Source: an uncultured Clostridia bacterium
Lineage (GTDB): Bacteria > Bacillota_A > Clostridia > Oscillospirales > Oscillospiraceae
Direction of reading: 5' to 3'
NCBI GenBank assembly: GCA_946405325.1
Contig: CAMJGU010000010.1
Span: forward strand, 1 to 10,806
DNA length: 10,806 nt
Part shown: positions 1-6,488 of the stretch, in pieces
How the letters are laid out: every line of letters begins with the position of its first letter
Numbering within the stretch: position 1 is the stretch's first letter
Position numbers and translations under genes: made by a program
Notes under the pieces: model-generated
Seen by the model: only the letters and a program-made list of their open reading frames with translations
The model's database searches: none
What the model was told of the DNA's origin: nothing

Positions 1-724
1 CGGCTTCCTCCGCCTTGTTCTTGCCGGCGGCGCGGCCGACGCCCATGTGCGCGAGACCCGCGTCCTTCATGATCGCCTTCACGTCCGCAAAGTCCTGATT
101 GATGAAGCCGGTCTGACGGATCAGGTCGGAAATGCTCTGCACCGCCTGCTTGAGCACGTCGTCCGCGATCTCAAAGGCGTTGGCAAAGGTGATCTTCTGA
201 TCGGTGGCGAATTTGAGGCGCTCGTTGGGGATGATCACCAGCGAGTCCACCTTGTCGCGCAGAGCCTCGATGCCCTGCTCCGCCTGCTGCATGCGGCGGC
301 GGCCCTCAAAGCCGAAGGGCTTCGTCACCACGCCGACGGTCAGGATATCCGCCTCCCGGGCGATCTCCGCCACGATGGGCGCGCCGCCGGTACCGGTGCC
401 GCCGCCCATACCGGCGGTGATGAACACCATGTCGGTGTCCTCGAGCGCCTTCGCGATCTGCGCGCGGCTTTCCTCTGCGCTCTTGCGGCCCACCTCGGGA
501 TCGGAACCGGCGCCCTGACCGTGGGTCAGCTTCTCGCCGATCTGGATCTTATAGGTGGCGCTCGACGCATTGAGCGCCTGCTTATCTGTGTTCACCGCGA
601 CGTAGTCCACACCGTCCGATCCGGAACGCACCATGCGGTTGACGACGTTGTTGCCGCCGCCGCCGACGCCGATCACCTTGATCTTGACGACGCTCTCCTG
701 CCCGGTCTCCAATCCGAATGCCAT
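1..724 (-). CDS. ftsZ: Cell division protein FtsZ, partial (C-terminus beyond left edge)
   Basis: Tubulin-like GTPase that polymerises into the cytoplasmic Z-ring and recruits the division machinery. The start is ATG at 722-724, nine bases after an AGGAGG site (734-739). About 241 codons are visible. The N-terminus has a glycine-rich [13 protein letters not shown] loop (residues 19-31). The tubulin signature GGGTGTG is at residues 107-113, followed by GAP. The T7 synergy loop [10 protein letters not shown] includes Asp211, near 92-94 on the plus strand; this loop completes the GTPase site of the neighbouring subunit. Only the end of the GTPase-associated domain, the linker and the C-terminal tail that binds partners are missing. 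It is the last gene of the murA-ftsQ-ftsZ block and has its own promoter in the 129-bp gap after ftsQ. No ftsA lies between ftsQ and ftsZ. Identification is secure. Confidence 0.98.
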   Translation of the reverse strand, partial: MAFGLETGQESVVKIKVIGVGGGGNNVVNRMVRSGSDGVDYVAVNTDKQALNASSATYKIQIGEKLTHGQGAGSDPEVGRKSAEESRAQIAKALEDTDMVFITAGMGGGTGTGGAPIVAEIAREADILTVGVVTKPFGFEGRRRMQQAEQGIEALRDKVDSLVIIPNERLKFATDQKITFANAFEIADDVLKQAVQSISDLIRQTGFINQDFADVKAIMKDAGLAHMGVGRAAGKNKAEEA

Positions 725-733
725 ACTTAGGTT

Positions 734-739
734 CCTCCT
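734..739 (-). promoter_or_regulatory. Ribosome binding site of ftsZ
   Basis: The minus strand reads AGGAGG nine bases before the ATG at 722-724. It fixes the ftsZ start, because the coding frame continues off the left edge and cannot be judged by its length. Confidence 0.9.
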
Positions 740-780
740 ACTGTCTCTTGTGCAATGCGGGCAGATTTTGGACAGTCCGC

Positions 781-806
781 CACAACATAAAGTGCTTTAT
801 AACGTG
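781..806. promoter_or_regulatory. Operator-like interrupted dyad over the ftsZ transcription start
   Basis: Two 12-base arms (781-792 and 795-806) flank a two-base centre. The inner six bases, ATAAAG and CTTTAT, match perfectly, as do the outer three, CAC and GTG. Three bases between them do not pair. The element starts four bases downstream of the -10 box and covers the predicted +1 region, where a repressor would block initiation. It could instead be a small 5' hairpin in the mRNA. There is no direct evidence of binding. Confidence 0.4.
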
Positions 807-809
807 TCT

Positions 810-838
810 ATTCTATTACGGTTTTTCGCCGGGGTCAA
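810..838 (-). promoter_or_regulatory. Sigma-A-type promoter of ftsZ
   Basis: On the minus strand a -35 box TTGACC (plus 833-838) and a -10 box TAGAAT (plus 810-815) are separated by exactly 17 bases (816-832). Each box matches the vegetative consensus at five of six positions. The predicted start of transcription is near 803, giving a leader of about 80 bases before the ftsZ ATG. The promoter lies wholly in the ftsQ-ftsZ gap. It would let ftsZ be made in excess of the upstream genes, as is usual for this abundant protein. The prediction rests on sequence alone. Confidence 0.82.
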
Positions 839-853
839 TAGCAAGTTCAAAAA

Positions 854-1606
854 TTATTCGGGAATAAAGCTGGCTTTGCCCTCGGTCATCAGGTCGATAC
901 GGCCCAGCTCGTTGTTTTCGAGGTAATCCACCACCGTTCTCAGGCTCTCCAGCTTATAGGAAACGTCGGCCGTCCAAGGCTGGCGCACCGTAAAGCGCCC
1001 CAGGTAGGCGAAGCTCAGCGCCGTGTCATCCCCGAGGTCGATCTGCCCGATCTTCTCCCGCATACCGCGCTTTTCGGACTCCTGCAGCAACGTCAGCACG
1101 ACGCTCAGCCGATAGGCGGCCTCCTCGCCGAGATCCACGGTCTCGGTCACCCGCGGCTCGACCGGTTCCGCGCCGACGATCGTCGGGCAGCCCAGCGGCG
1201 GCGTTTCCACCGTCTCCAGCAGCTTGCCGCGGTCGCTGATGAGCCAGAGGCCGGTTTCGCTCTGGACCCCCGCGGCGGCCTTGCATTCGCTCACCTCGAT
1301 GAGCAGCGTATCGGGCAGCTTGCGGTTGATCCGGATCGTCTCCACATAGGGCAGCTGCTCGAAGATTGCCTCTTTGACGTCAAATTTGTTGAGGAAGTAG
1401 AGATTTCCGCCGGTTTGCAGGCCCGATGCCGCCAGCACCTCCGCCTCCGAATACCGCTCGTTGCCGCTGACGGCAATATGATCCATACGGAAGAACAGCG
1501 CAGCCGCCCACAGCATCGCCGCCACGGCGACCACAAAGGCAAACAGCTTCAGGAGGAAGGCAAATCTCCCCCGTCTGCGCCTATGGTTGTGTCTCGTTCT
1601 TGCCAT
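854..1606 (-). CDS. ftsQ: Cell division protein FtsQ/DivIB
   Basis: Bitopic divisome protein that links early and late division proteins through the FtsB/FtsL-type subcomplex. The product has 250 residues. It has a very basic cytoplasmic N-terminus (residues 1-13, many Arg and His), then one hydrophobic segment at about 14-39. An extracytoplasmic POTRA domain follows at about 41-108, from MDHIAVSGNERYSEAEV to KLPDTLLIEVSE. The FtsQ beta domain ends in GRIDLMTEGKASFIPE, typical of the family. The start is ATG at 1604-1606, with a GAGGAC-type ribosome site a few bases upstream; the stop is TAA. It lies 22 bp after murA and is probably co-transcribed with it. In Gram-positive bacteria this gene is usually called divIB. 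Length and domain order are normal. Confidence 0.94.
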   Translation of the reverse strand: MARTRHNHRRRRGRFAFLLKLFAFVVAVAAMLWAAALFFRMDHIAVSGNERYSEAEVLAASGLQTGGNLYFLNKFDVKEAIFEQLPYVETIRINRKLPDTLLIEVSECKAAAGVQSETGLWLISDRGKLLETVETPPLGCPTIVGAEPVEPRVTETVDLGEEAAYRLSVVLTLLQESEKRGMREKIGQIDLGDDTALSFAYLGRFTVRQPWTADVSYKLESLRTVVDYLENNELGRIDLMTEGKASFIPE

Positions 1607-1628
1607 ATTCTGTCCTCTCTTATGTACG

Positions 1629-2885
1629 CTAAGCCTCCCGGCGCTCGATCCGCGCGCCCAGGGCGGTCAGATCCCGTTCCATGCTTTCGTAGCCGCGGTC
1701 GATGTGCTCAAGCAGCGTGAGCCTCGTTTCGCCCTCGGCCTGCAATCCCGCCAGCACCAGCGCCGCGCCGCCGCGCAGGTCGGTGCATTTGACGCGCGCG
1801 CCGTGCAGCGTCCGGACGCCGCTGACCACCGCCACGCGCCCCGCCACGCGGACGTCCGCGCCCATGCGCGCCAGCTCGTCAACGTGCCGAAAGCGGTTTT
1901 CAAAGATGTTCTCCACAAACACGGTGCTGCCCGCGGAGCGGAGCAGCGCCGCCATCAGCGCGGGCTGCGCGTCCGTCGGAAAGCCCGGATAAGGCGCGGT
2001 GCGCACCGGGCGGATCGCCTTGAGTCGGCCGCTGCTCCTGAGCGTCACGGTCTCCTCCTCGCTCTGGAGCTCGCAGCCCGCCTCGCTCAGCGCCGCCGTC
2101 ACGGTGGACAGCGCACGGTAATCCACGCCGTGCAGCCGGACTTCCCCGCCGCACTCCGCCGCCGCGCAGAGGTACGTCGCCTCCACGATGCGGTCGCCGA
2201 TGACGCGGTGCGTGCCGCCGTGGAGCGGCCGTCTGCCCGCCACGGTGACGATGGAGCCGCCCGCGCCGCGCACCTCCGCGCCCATGGCGTTGAGGAAGTC
2301 CTGCAGCTCCGTGATCTCCGGCTCCCGCGCGGCGTTGTAGATGACCGTCGTGCCCTCCGCGCCGCAGGCGGCGAGGATGGCGTTCTCCGTCGCGCCGACG
2401 CTCGGCATCGGCAGCACGATCTCGGCGGCGGTCAGCGCCTTTGCCGTGCAGCGCAGCGTGCCGCCGCGCTCCTCGATCTCCGCGCCCAAGGCGCGCAGCG
2501 CCGCGAGGTGCATGTCGATGGGCCGCGGCCCCAGCTCGCAGCCTCCTGGGTAGGAGAGCATCGCCTCGCCCTGCCGCGCGAGGATCGCGCCGAGGAAGAT
2601 CACCGACGAGCGCATCTCGCGCATCAGCGCGTCCGGCACCTCGTTACAATCCATGTGCGTCGTATTGACGATCAGCGTGCCGTCCTCCCAGCGCGTGCAG
2701 CAGCCCAAGTGCCGCAGGATCGCGATGGACGCGTCCACGTCGCTCAGGTGCGGGCAGTTTTCCACGCGGCACTCGCCCGCGCACACGATGGTCGCCGCCA
2801 GCACCGGCAGCACGCCGTTCTTGGAGCCTTGTATCGTCAGTTCACCGCAAAGGCGGTTGCCGCCTTCGACGAACAGTTCCTGCAT
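1629..2885 (-). CDS. murA: UDP-N-acetylglucosamine 1-carboxyvinyltransferase MurA
   Basis: Cytoplasmic enzyme that transfers enolpyruvate from phosphoenolpyruvate to UDP-GlcNAc, the first committed step of peptidoglycan synthesis. The frame is open from 2915, but the ATG at 2883-2885 is chosen. It has GGAGGAG five bases upstream and gives 418 residues, the usual family length. With this start the key residues fall at the standard E. coli positions or one residue away. They are Lys22-Asn23 in GSKNGVLPV, the catalytic Cys116 in YPGGCELGPRPID and the general base Asp305 in GFPTDAQP. The nucleophilic cysteine predicts sensitivity to fosfomycin. The gene begins a block with ftsQ and ftsZ and is divergent from the EEP-family gene across a 129-bp gap. 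No convincing -35/-10 pair was found for it. It may depend on an atypical promoter or on read-through from murG. Confidence 0.97.
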   Translation of the reverse strand: MQELFVEGGNRLCGELTIQGSKNGVLPVLAATIVCAGECRVENCPHLSDVDASIAILRHLGCCTRWEDGTLIVNTTHMDCNEVPDALMREMRSSVIFLGAILARQGEAMLSYPGGCELGPRPIDMHLAALRALGAEIEERGGTLRCTAKALTAAEIVLPMPSVGATENAILAACGAEGTTVIYNAAREPEITELQDFLNAMGAEVRGAGGSIVTVAGRRPLHGGTHRVIGDRIVEATYLCAAAECGGEVRLHGVDYRALSTVTAALSEAGCELQSEEETVTLRSSGRLKAIRPVRTAPYPGFPTDAQPALMAALLRSAGSTVFVENIFENRFRHVDELARMGADVRVAGRVAVVSGVRTLHGARVKCTDLRGGAALVLAGLQAEGETRLTLLEHIDRGYESMERDLTALGARIERREA

Positions 2886-2890
2886 CTCGT

Positions 2891-2897
2891 CTCCTCC
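2891..2897 (-). promoter_or_regulatory. Ribosome binding site of murA (decides the start)
   Basis: The minus strand reads GGAGGAG five bases before the ATG at 2883-2885. The in-frame ATG at 2913-2915 has no comparable site. It also lies inside the loop of the upstream inverted repeat, so it is rejected as the start. Confidence 0.88.
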
Positions 2898-2898
2898 A

Positions 2899-2930
2899 CA
2901 TACCATGGTTTTCAATCAACCCATAGTATG
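2899..2930 (-). repeat. Inverted repeat/hairpin in the murA leader
   Basis: Ten-base arms at 2899-2908 and 2921-2930 (CATACTATGG and CCATGGTATG on the minus strand) pair at nine positions. The tenth position becomes a U-G wobble in RNA. The loop is 12 bases. The repeat ends one base before the murA ribosome site (2891-2897). There is no T-tract, so it is not an intrinsic terminator. It could be an operator in the divergent control region or an RNA stem that influences ribosome access to murA. Only the symmetry is seen; the function is inferred. Confidence 0.5.
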
Positions 2931-2955
2931 CAGGGGACACGATATGGGGTTCCGC

Positions 2956-2984
2956 TTGCGTTTTCGCCTCGGTTGTGGCAGAAT
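2956..2984 (+). promoter_or_regulatory. Promoter of the EEP-family gene
   Basis: A -35 box TTGCGT (2956-2961) and a -10 box CAGAAT (2979-2984) are 17 bases apart. The -10 is preceded by TG at 2976-2977 with one base between, an extended -10 element. Predicted transcription begins near 2991, leaving a leader of roughly 24 bases with an AAGGAGG ribosome site at 3001-3007. It is the only good candidate in the divergent gap on this strand. Confidence 0.65.
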
Positions 2985-3000
2985 AGGGATACTCTTATTC

Positions 3001-3007
3001 AAGGAGG
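3001..3007 (+). promoter_or_regulatory. Ribosome binding site of the EEP-family gene (decides the start)
   Basis: AAGGAGG lies seven bases before the ATG at 3015-3017. It marks the true start within a reading frame that stays open upstream across the antisense of murA. Confidence 0.9.
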
Positions 3008-3014
3008 CCTGCCC

Positions 3015-4148
3015 ATGAAAGCGAAAAAGATTTGGAAGATCATTCTGTGCGTTTTTCTGGCGCTGGTGCTGGTCGTGGGCGGATATATCGCCTATGTGTT
3101 CATCGACTATCACCGGCTGCCGGATCATCAGGAACTGCCGGTCCATGTGCTCTACAAGGGCGGCGTCCTGCTCGACAACGACGAATATCCGTTGATTGAA
3201 CCCGATACCGGGACGCAATACTGCATCGTCTCCTATAATATCGGCTTCGGCGCGTACAGCGACGACTACGGCTTCTTCATGGACGGCGGCACGGAGAGCC
3301 GCGCCCGCAGCGCAGAGGCGGTGCTTGCCAACATCGGCGGAGCTATGGACACGCTGGGCGCGTGCGCACCCGATCTCATGCTCATCCAGGAAGTCGACAC
3401 CGACGGCACTCGCAGCTATCACATCGATGAATCCGAGCTGCTGCTCGAGGATTTGACGACGCACTTCGCCGAAACGGCGCTCTATTACGACTTTGCCGAG
3501 AATTACGACAGCCCGTACCTCATGTACCCGTTCTCCTCGCCGCACGGGGCGAACAAAGCGGGGATCATGACGTTCTCCGCCTTCCCCATCGATTCCGCGC
3601 TGCGCCGCAGCCTGCCCATCGAGACGGGCTTTACCAAGTTCCTCGACCTCGACCGCTGCTACAGCGTGAGCCGCATTCCCGTGGATGGCGGCGGCGAGCT
3701 GGTGCTCTACAACCTGCACCTCTCCGCCTACACCTCCGACGGCACCATCGCCACGGAGCAGCTGCGCATGCTGCTGGAGGACATGCAGGGCGAGTATGAA
3801 GCCGGCAACTGGTGTATCGCCGGCGGCGACTTCAACAAGGATCTTCTCGGCAATTCCGCCGACTACTTCGGCGCGAGCGACAAGGAGTACACCTGGGCGC
3901 AGCCCATCCCGCCGGAGACCTTCGACGGCATGGAGATCCAGCTCATCGCACCGCTGGACGAAACGAATCCCGTTCCCTCCTGCCGCAACGCCGACGGCCC
4001 GTATCACGCGGGACAGTACGTGCTGACGGTGGACGGCTTTCTCGTTTCACCGAATGTCTCCGTCAGCGAGGCGACGGTCGTCGACACGGGGTTCCGCTAC
4101 AGCGATCATAACCCTGTTCGCATGGTTTTCACCTTAACAAACTCATAA
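3015..4148 (+). CDS. Membrane-anchored endonuclease/exonuclease/phosphatase (EEP) family protein
   Basis: Metal-dependent hydrolase of the EEP superfamily, which includes DNase I-like nucleases, inositol phosphatases and sphingomyelinases. The substrate cannot be assigned here. The product has 377 residues. A basic N-terminus (MKAKKIWK) precedes one hydrophobic segment (about 9-30), so the catalytic domain should lie outside the membrane. The family motifs are complete: Asn75 in VSYNIGFG, Glu126 in LIQEVD, His235 in YNLHLSAY, Asp272 and Asn274 in GGDFNKD, Asp340 in TVDGFLVS and Asp364-His365 in YSDHNPV. The ATG at 3015 follows AAGGAGG by seven bases. The frame is open far upstream, but that part is antisense to murA and has no ribosome site. 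It is the only plus-strand gene, divergent from murA, and its last 20 bases overlap the end of murG. Base composition looks like that of its neighbours. The family call is firm; the cellular role is unknown. Confidence 0.93.
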   Translation: MKAKKIWKIILCVFLALVLVVGGYIAYVFIDYHRLPDHQELPVHVLYKGGVLLDNDEYPLIEPDTGTQYCIVSYNIGFGAYSDDYGFFMDGGTESRARSAEAVLANIGGAMDTLGACAPDLMLIQEVDTDGTRSYHIDESELLLEDLTTHFAETALYYDFAENYDSPYLMYPFSSPHGANKAGIMTFSAFPIDSALRRSLPIETGFTKFLDLDRCYSVSRIPVDGGGELVLYNLHLSAYTSDGTIATEQLRMLLEDMQGEYEAGNWCIAGGDFNKDLLGNSADYFGASDKEYTWAQPIPPETFDGMEIQLIAPLDETNPVPSCRNADGPYHAGQYVLTVDGFLVSPNVSVSEATVVDTGFRYSDHNPVRMVFTLTNS

Positions 4149-5250
4149 CGGTTTCATAGATCCGCTGCGTGGCGTCTCTCACTCCGAGGGACGCCATGTT
4201 TTTTGCCATTTCGGCGCGTTTGGCGTCGTCGTGCAGAATCCCCGCCGCGGCGGTGAAGAGCTGCTTGCCGTCTAGGCCGTCCTCGGCAAGCACCACCGCC
4301 GCGCCGTGGTCGCCGAGCAGGTTCGCGTTTTTCTCCTGATGGTGGTTCGTCACGTTGGGCGACGGCACCAGAATCGCGGGCACGCCCAGCGCCGTCAGCT
4401 CCGCGAGCGTTGACGCGCCCGCGCGGGAGAGCACCAGATCGGCGGCGCGCATGACGTCCGCCATGTCGTAGATATATTCCCGCACGTCGAGGCTCGGATG
4501 CGCCGCAAGGTCGACGCCGCGTTCCCGGAGCTCGCCTTGCATCGCGCTCCACGAGATCGAGCCGACGCCGTGGATGTGATGGAACGGCTCATGCGCCGAT
4601 TCCAGCGCAAGGAATTCCGCCATCATGCGGTTCATCTGTCCCGCGCCGAGACTGCCCCAGAAGGACACGACCAACGGCCGTCCGTCGTCGACGCCCAGCT
4701 TGCGCTTGGCCTCGTCTTTCGTATGCGTGAAGAAGTCGCCGCGCACCGGCGTGCCGGTGACGACCACCTTATCCGGATGCTTATAGTGCTGTCGGCAGTC
4801 CTCGAAGCCCACCATGATCCGCTCGGCATAGGGTTCCAGCTGCTTGGTGGTGAGGCCGGGGATGGCGTTGGACTCATGCACCGCCGTGGGAACGCCGCGC
4901 TTCGCGCCGTAGCGCACGATGGGATAGCTGGCGTAGCCGCCGGTGCCGACGATCAAGTCTGGCTTGAAATCGTCCAATATCGCGTTCGCCTCCCGCTCGG
5001 CAAAGAGCAGATTGCGGACGGAGACAAGGTTATGCCGGATGGCCTTGGGCTTGAACGAGCGCCAGAAGCTGGAGACGTTGACCGTGCGGAACGGGTATTC
5101 CGTGTGCGCGATCAGATCGCGCTCCAATCCGCGCTCCGCGCCGACGAAGAGGATCTCCGTCGATGGGTCCTGTTCCCTCATGTAACCCGCCAGAGCCAGT
5201 GCGGGATTGACGTGTCCCGCCGTGCCGCCGCAGGTAAAGATCACTCTCAT
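4129..5250 (-). CDS. murG: Lipid II synthase MurG (UDP-GlcNAc transferase)
   Basis: Peripheral membrane GT-B glycosyltransferase on the inner face of the membrane. It adds GlcNAc from UDP-GlcNAc to lipid I, giving lipid II. The product has 373 residues, normal length. The N-terminal lipid I-binding loop GGTAGHVNPALA is at 8-19. GTGGYASYP (102-110) and HESNAIPG (125-132) follow. The C-terminal donor domain has WGSLGAGQMN (198-207) in place of the classical GGSQGA loop, then SRAGASTLAEL (275-285) and the HHQEKNANLL segment (303-312). The ATG at 5248-5250 is six bases after AGGAGG (5257-5262). That site shares bases with the ftsW TAG stop, so the two genes are probably translationally coupled. 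The stop is TGA at 4129-4131. The 3' end overlaps the convergent EEP gene by 20 bp and contains that gene's terminator on the other strand. Confidence 0.97.
   Translation of the reverse strand: MRVIFTCGGTAGHVNPALALAGYMREQDPSTEILFVGAERGLERDLIAHTEYPFRTVNVSSFWRSFKPKAIRHNLVSVRNLLFAEREANAILDDFKPDLIVGTGGYASYPIVRYGAKRGVPTAVHESNAIPGLTTKQLEPYAERIMVGFEDCRQHYKHPDKVVVTGTPVRGDFFTHTKDEAKRKLGVDDGRPLVVSFWGSLGAGQMNRMMAEFLALESAHEPFHHIHGVGSISWSAMQGELRERGVDLAAHPSLDVREYIYDMADVMRAADLVLSRAGASTLAELTALGVPAILVPSPNVTNHHQEKNANLLGDHGAAVVLAEDGLDGKQLFTAAAGILHDDAKRAEMAKNMASLGVRDATQRIYETVMSLLR
4170..4204 (+). terminator. Intrinsic terminator of the EEP-family gene, inside murG
   Basis: On the plus strand an 11-base arm at 4170-4180 (TGGCGTCTCTC) pairs with 4186-4196 (GAGGGACGCCA) across a five-base loop, with a single internal wobble. 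After TG comes a run of six T (4199-4204). The stem begins 22 bases after the EEP stop codon. It lies within the coding sequence for the last murG codons. It is not a terminator in the murG direction, where the stem is preceded by A's and has no T-run after it. Confidence 0.85.
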
Positions 5251-5256
5251 AGCCGC

Positions 5257-5262
5257 CCTCCT
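5257..5262 (-). promoter_or_regulatory. murG ribosome binding site fused to the ftsW stop codon
   Basis: The minus strand reads TAGGAGG. TAG is the ftsW stop (5261-5263), and its last two bases are the first two of AGGAGG. A ribosome ending ftsW therefore sits on the murG initiation site, six bases from its ATG. Confidence 0.85.
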
Positions 5263-6451
5263 AATTCGCGGGCATCTGGCGGGACACGCTCAAAACCAAA
5301 CCCATTTCCGCCAGCTGAATGACCAGCGCCGTGCCGCCGTAGCTGAAAAACGGCAGTGAAATGCCGGTGTTGGGGATCAGATTCGTCACCACCGCGATGT
5401 TGAGGAACACCTGCAGCGCCACCTGCGTCGTGACGCCCACCGCCAGCAGCGCGCCGAAGCGGTCGCGGGCGTGGAGGGCGATCCAGTAGCCGCGGATGAT
5501 GAGCAGGGCGAACAGCGCCATGATCAGCGTCGCGCCGATGAGACCCAACTCCTCGCAGATGATGGCAAAGATGAAGTCGTTGTGCCGCTCGGGCAGGTAC
5601 ATGAACTTCTGGCGGCTCTTGCCGAGACCCACGCCCAGCAGTCCGCCCGAGCCGATGGCAAGCAGGCTCTGGCGCATCTGATAGCCCGCGTCCCGCATCA
5701 GCTCCGGATCGTTGGTGAGCGGGTCGCGCCAGATGGTGATGCGCTTGGCGTTGTAGCCGATCTTGCCGGAGAGGTACGCCCAGACGCCCGCCGCCGCGAC
5801 GCCGATGCCCGCGCCGACCCACACGGTCTTGATGCCGCCGACGAACATCATCACCGCACCGATGCCGAGGATCAGCACCGTGCCGGAGAGGTGCGGCTCT
5901 TTGATCATCAGCGCCGCAATGATGCCCAAAATCACGGCGTAGGGCAGGATGCCCTCCTTGAACGTGCGCATTTTTCCCTTTTTCATGGAAATGCTCTCCG
6001 CAAAGTACAGGATCACGCCAACCTTGGCAATCTCCGAAGGTTGAAACGTGAACAGCGTACCGAAGCCCAGCCAGCGGGTCGCGCCATTGACCGTACGCCC
6101 CACGCCGGGCACCAGCACCAGGATCAGCAGAAAGACCGCGATGCCCAGCACATACTTGCCCACCACGCGATAACGCGCGTAGTTGATGCGCCCGATCAGC
6201 AGCATCGCCACGATGCCGCCGAGGGCAAAGATGCCCTGACGGATCAGATAGTAGGCGGGGTTCTCCCCCTCGTAGTACGCCATGGGGAAGCTCGCGGAGA
6301 ACAGCATGATAAGACCCACGCCTGTGAGCAGCAGCGTCAGCAGGAGGAACGGCACGTCCAGCGGTCCGCGGCCGGCTTCGCGCGCGACGTCTTCCACCGC
6401 TCTGCGGTGCTCGCGCTCCTGTTGGCGCAGCGCGCGTTCTTCTCTGGTCAT
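5261..6451 (-). CDS. ftsW: Septal peptidoglycan glycosyltransferase FtsW (SEDS family)
   Basis: Polytopic SEDS-family membrane protein that polymerises lipid II at the division site together with a class B PBP. The product has 396 residues. It has a charged cytoplasmic N-terminus (1-30, many Arg and Glu) and then about ten hydrophobic segments. Family motifs in order are GATRWL (123-128), QPSEIAK (137-143), EPHLSGT (185-191), LPERHNDFIFAIICEELG (286-303) and NTGISLPFFSYGGTAL (361-376). Asp292 in HNDFIF aligns with the catalytic aspartate shown for RodA/FtsW. The position between mraY and murG and the partner PBP in the same cluster favour FtsW over RodA. The sporulation paralogue SpoVE cannot be excluded. 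The ATG at 6449-6451 has a purine-rich AAAGGGGGG site upstream; the stop TAG overlaps the murG ribosome site. Confidence 0.94.
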   Translation of the reverse strand: MTREERALRQQEREHRRAVEDVAREAGRGPLDVPFLLLTLLLTGVGLIMLFSASFPMAYYEGENPAYYLIRQGIFALGGIVAMLLIGRINYARYRVVGKYVLGIAVFLLILVLVPGVGRTVNGATRWLGFGTLFTFQPSEIAKVGVILYFAESISMKKGKMRTFKEGILPYAVILGIIAALMIKEPHLSGTVLILGIGAVMMFVGGIKTVWVGAGIGVAAAGVWAYLSGKIGYNAKRITIWRDPLTNDPELMRDAGYQMRQSLLAIGSGGLLGVGLGKSRQKFMYLPERHNDFIFAIICEELGLIGATLIMALFALLIIRGYWIALHARDRFGALLAVGVTTQVALQVFLNIAVVTNLIPNTGISLPFFSYGGTALVIQLAEMGLVLSVSRQMPAN

Positions 6452-6488
6452 ACGCGGATCCCCCCTTTCCGGAAGAGTTTACTGAAAA

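Noticed and set aside
47..730. 227-codon plus-strand open frame at the left edge
   Set aside because: It is antisense to ftsZ, which carries the GGGTGTG signature and T7 loop on the minus strand.
2981..3000. GAATA...TATTC inverted repeat downstream of the EEP -10 box
   Set aside because: Only five bases pair around a ten-base spacer in an A/T-richer patch. This is easily due to chance, and it partly overlaps the -10 box.
1587..3014. Long open frame on the plus strand running into the EEP gene, potentially an 853-residue protein
   Set aside because: This part is antisense to murA, has a His/Arg/Ala-rich composition typical of a GC-rich shadow frame, and lacks a ribosome site. The EEP start at 3015 has AAGGAGG and a proper membrane-anchor N-terminus.
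2916..4007. 363-codon open frame on the minus strand, antisense to the EEP gene
   Set aside because: It shows no recognisable motif, is Val/Ala/His-rich, has no ribosome site, and the opposite strand holds a complete catalytic family.
4150..4204. Possible terminator for murG using the same stem
   Set aside because: In the minus direction the stem lies inside the coding sequence before the stop and is preceded, not followed, by the homopolymer run.
4531..4656. WGSLGA in MurG instead of the classical GGSQGA as a sign of lost function
   Set aside because: The remaining glycine-rich loop, HESNAIPG, SRAGASTLAEL and HHQEKNA segments are intact, and variation at this loop is tolerated in the family as I know it.
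5247..5822. 191-codon minus-strand open frame overlapping the 3' half of ftsW
   Set aside because: It is a shifted frame of ftsW with an Arg/Gly-rich translation, while the ftsW frame has all SEDS motifs to its end.
6467..6474. TTCCGGAA palindrome in the mraY-ftsW gap
   Set aside because: It is eight bases, does not extend, has no T-run, and is next to the ftsW ribosome site. Too short to call an operator or terminator.
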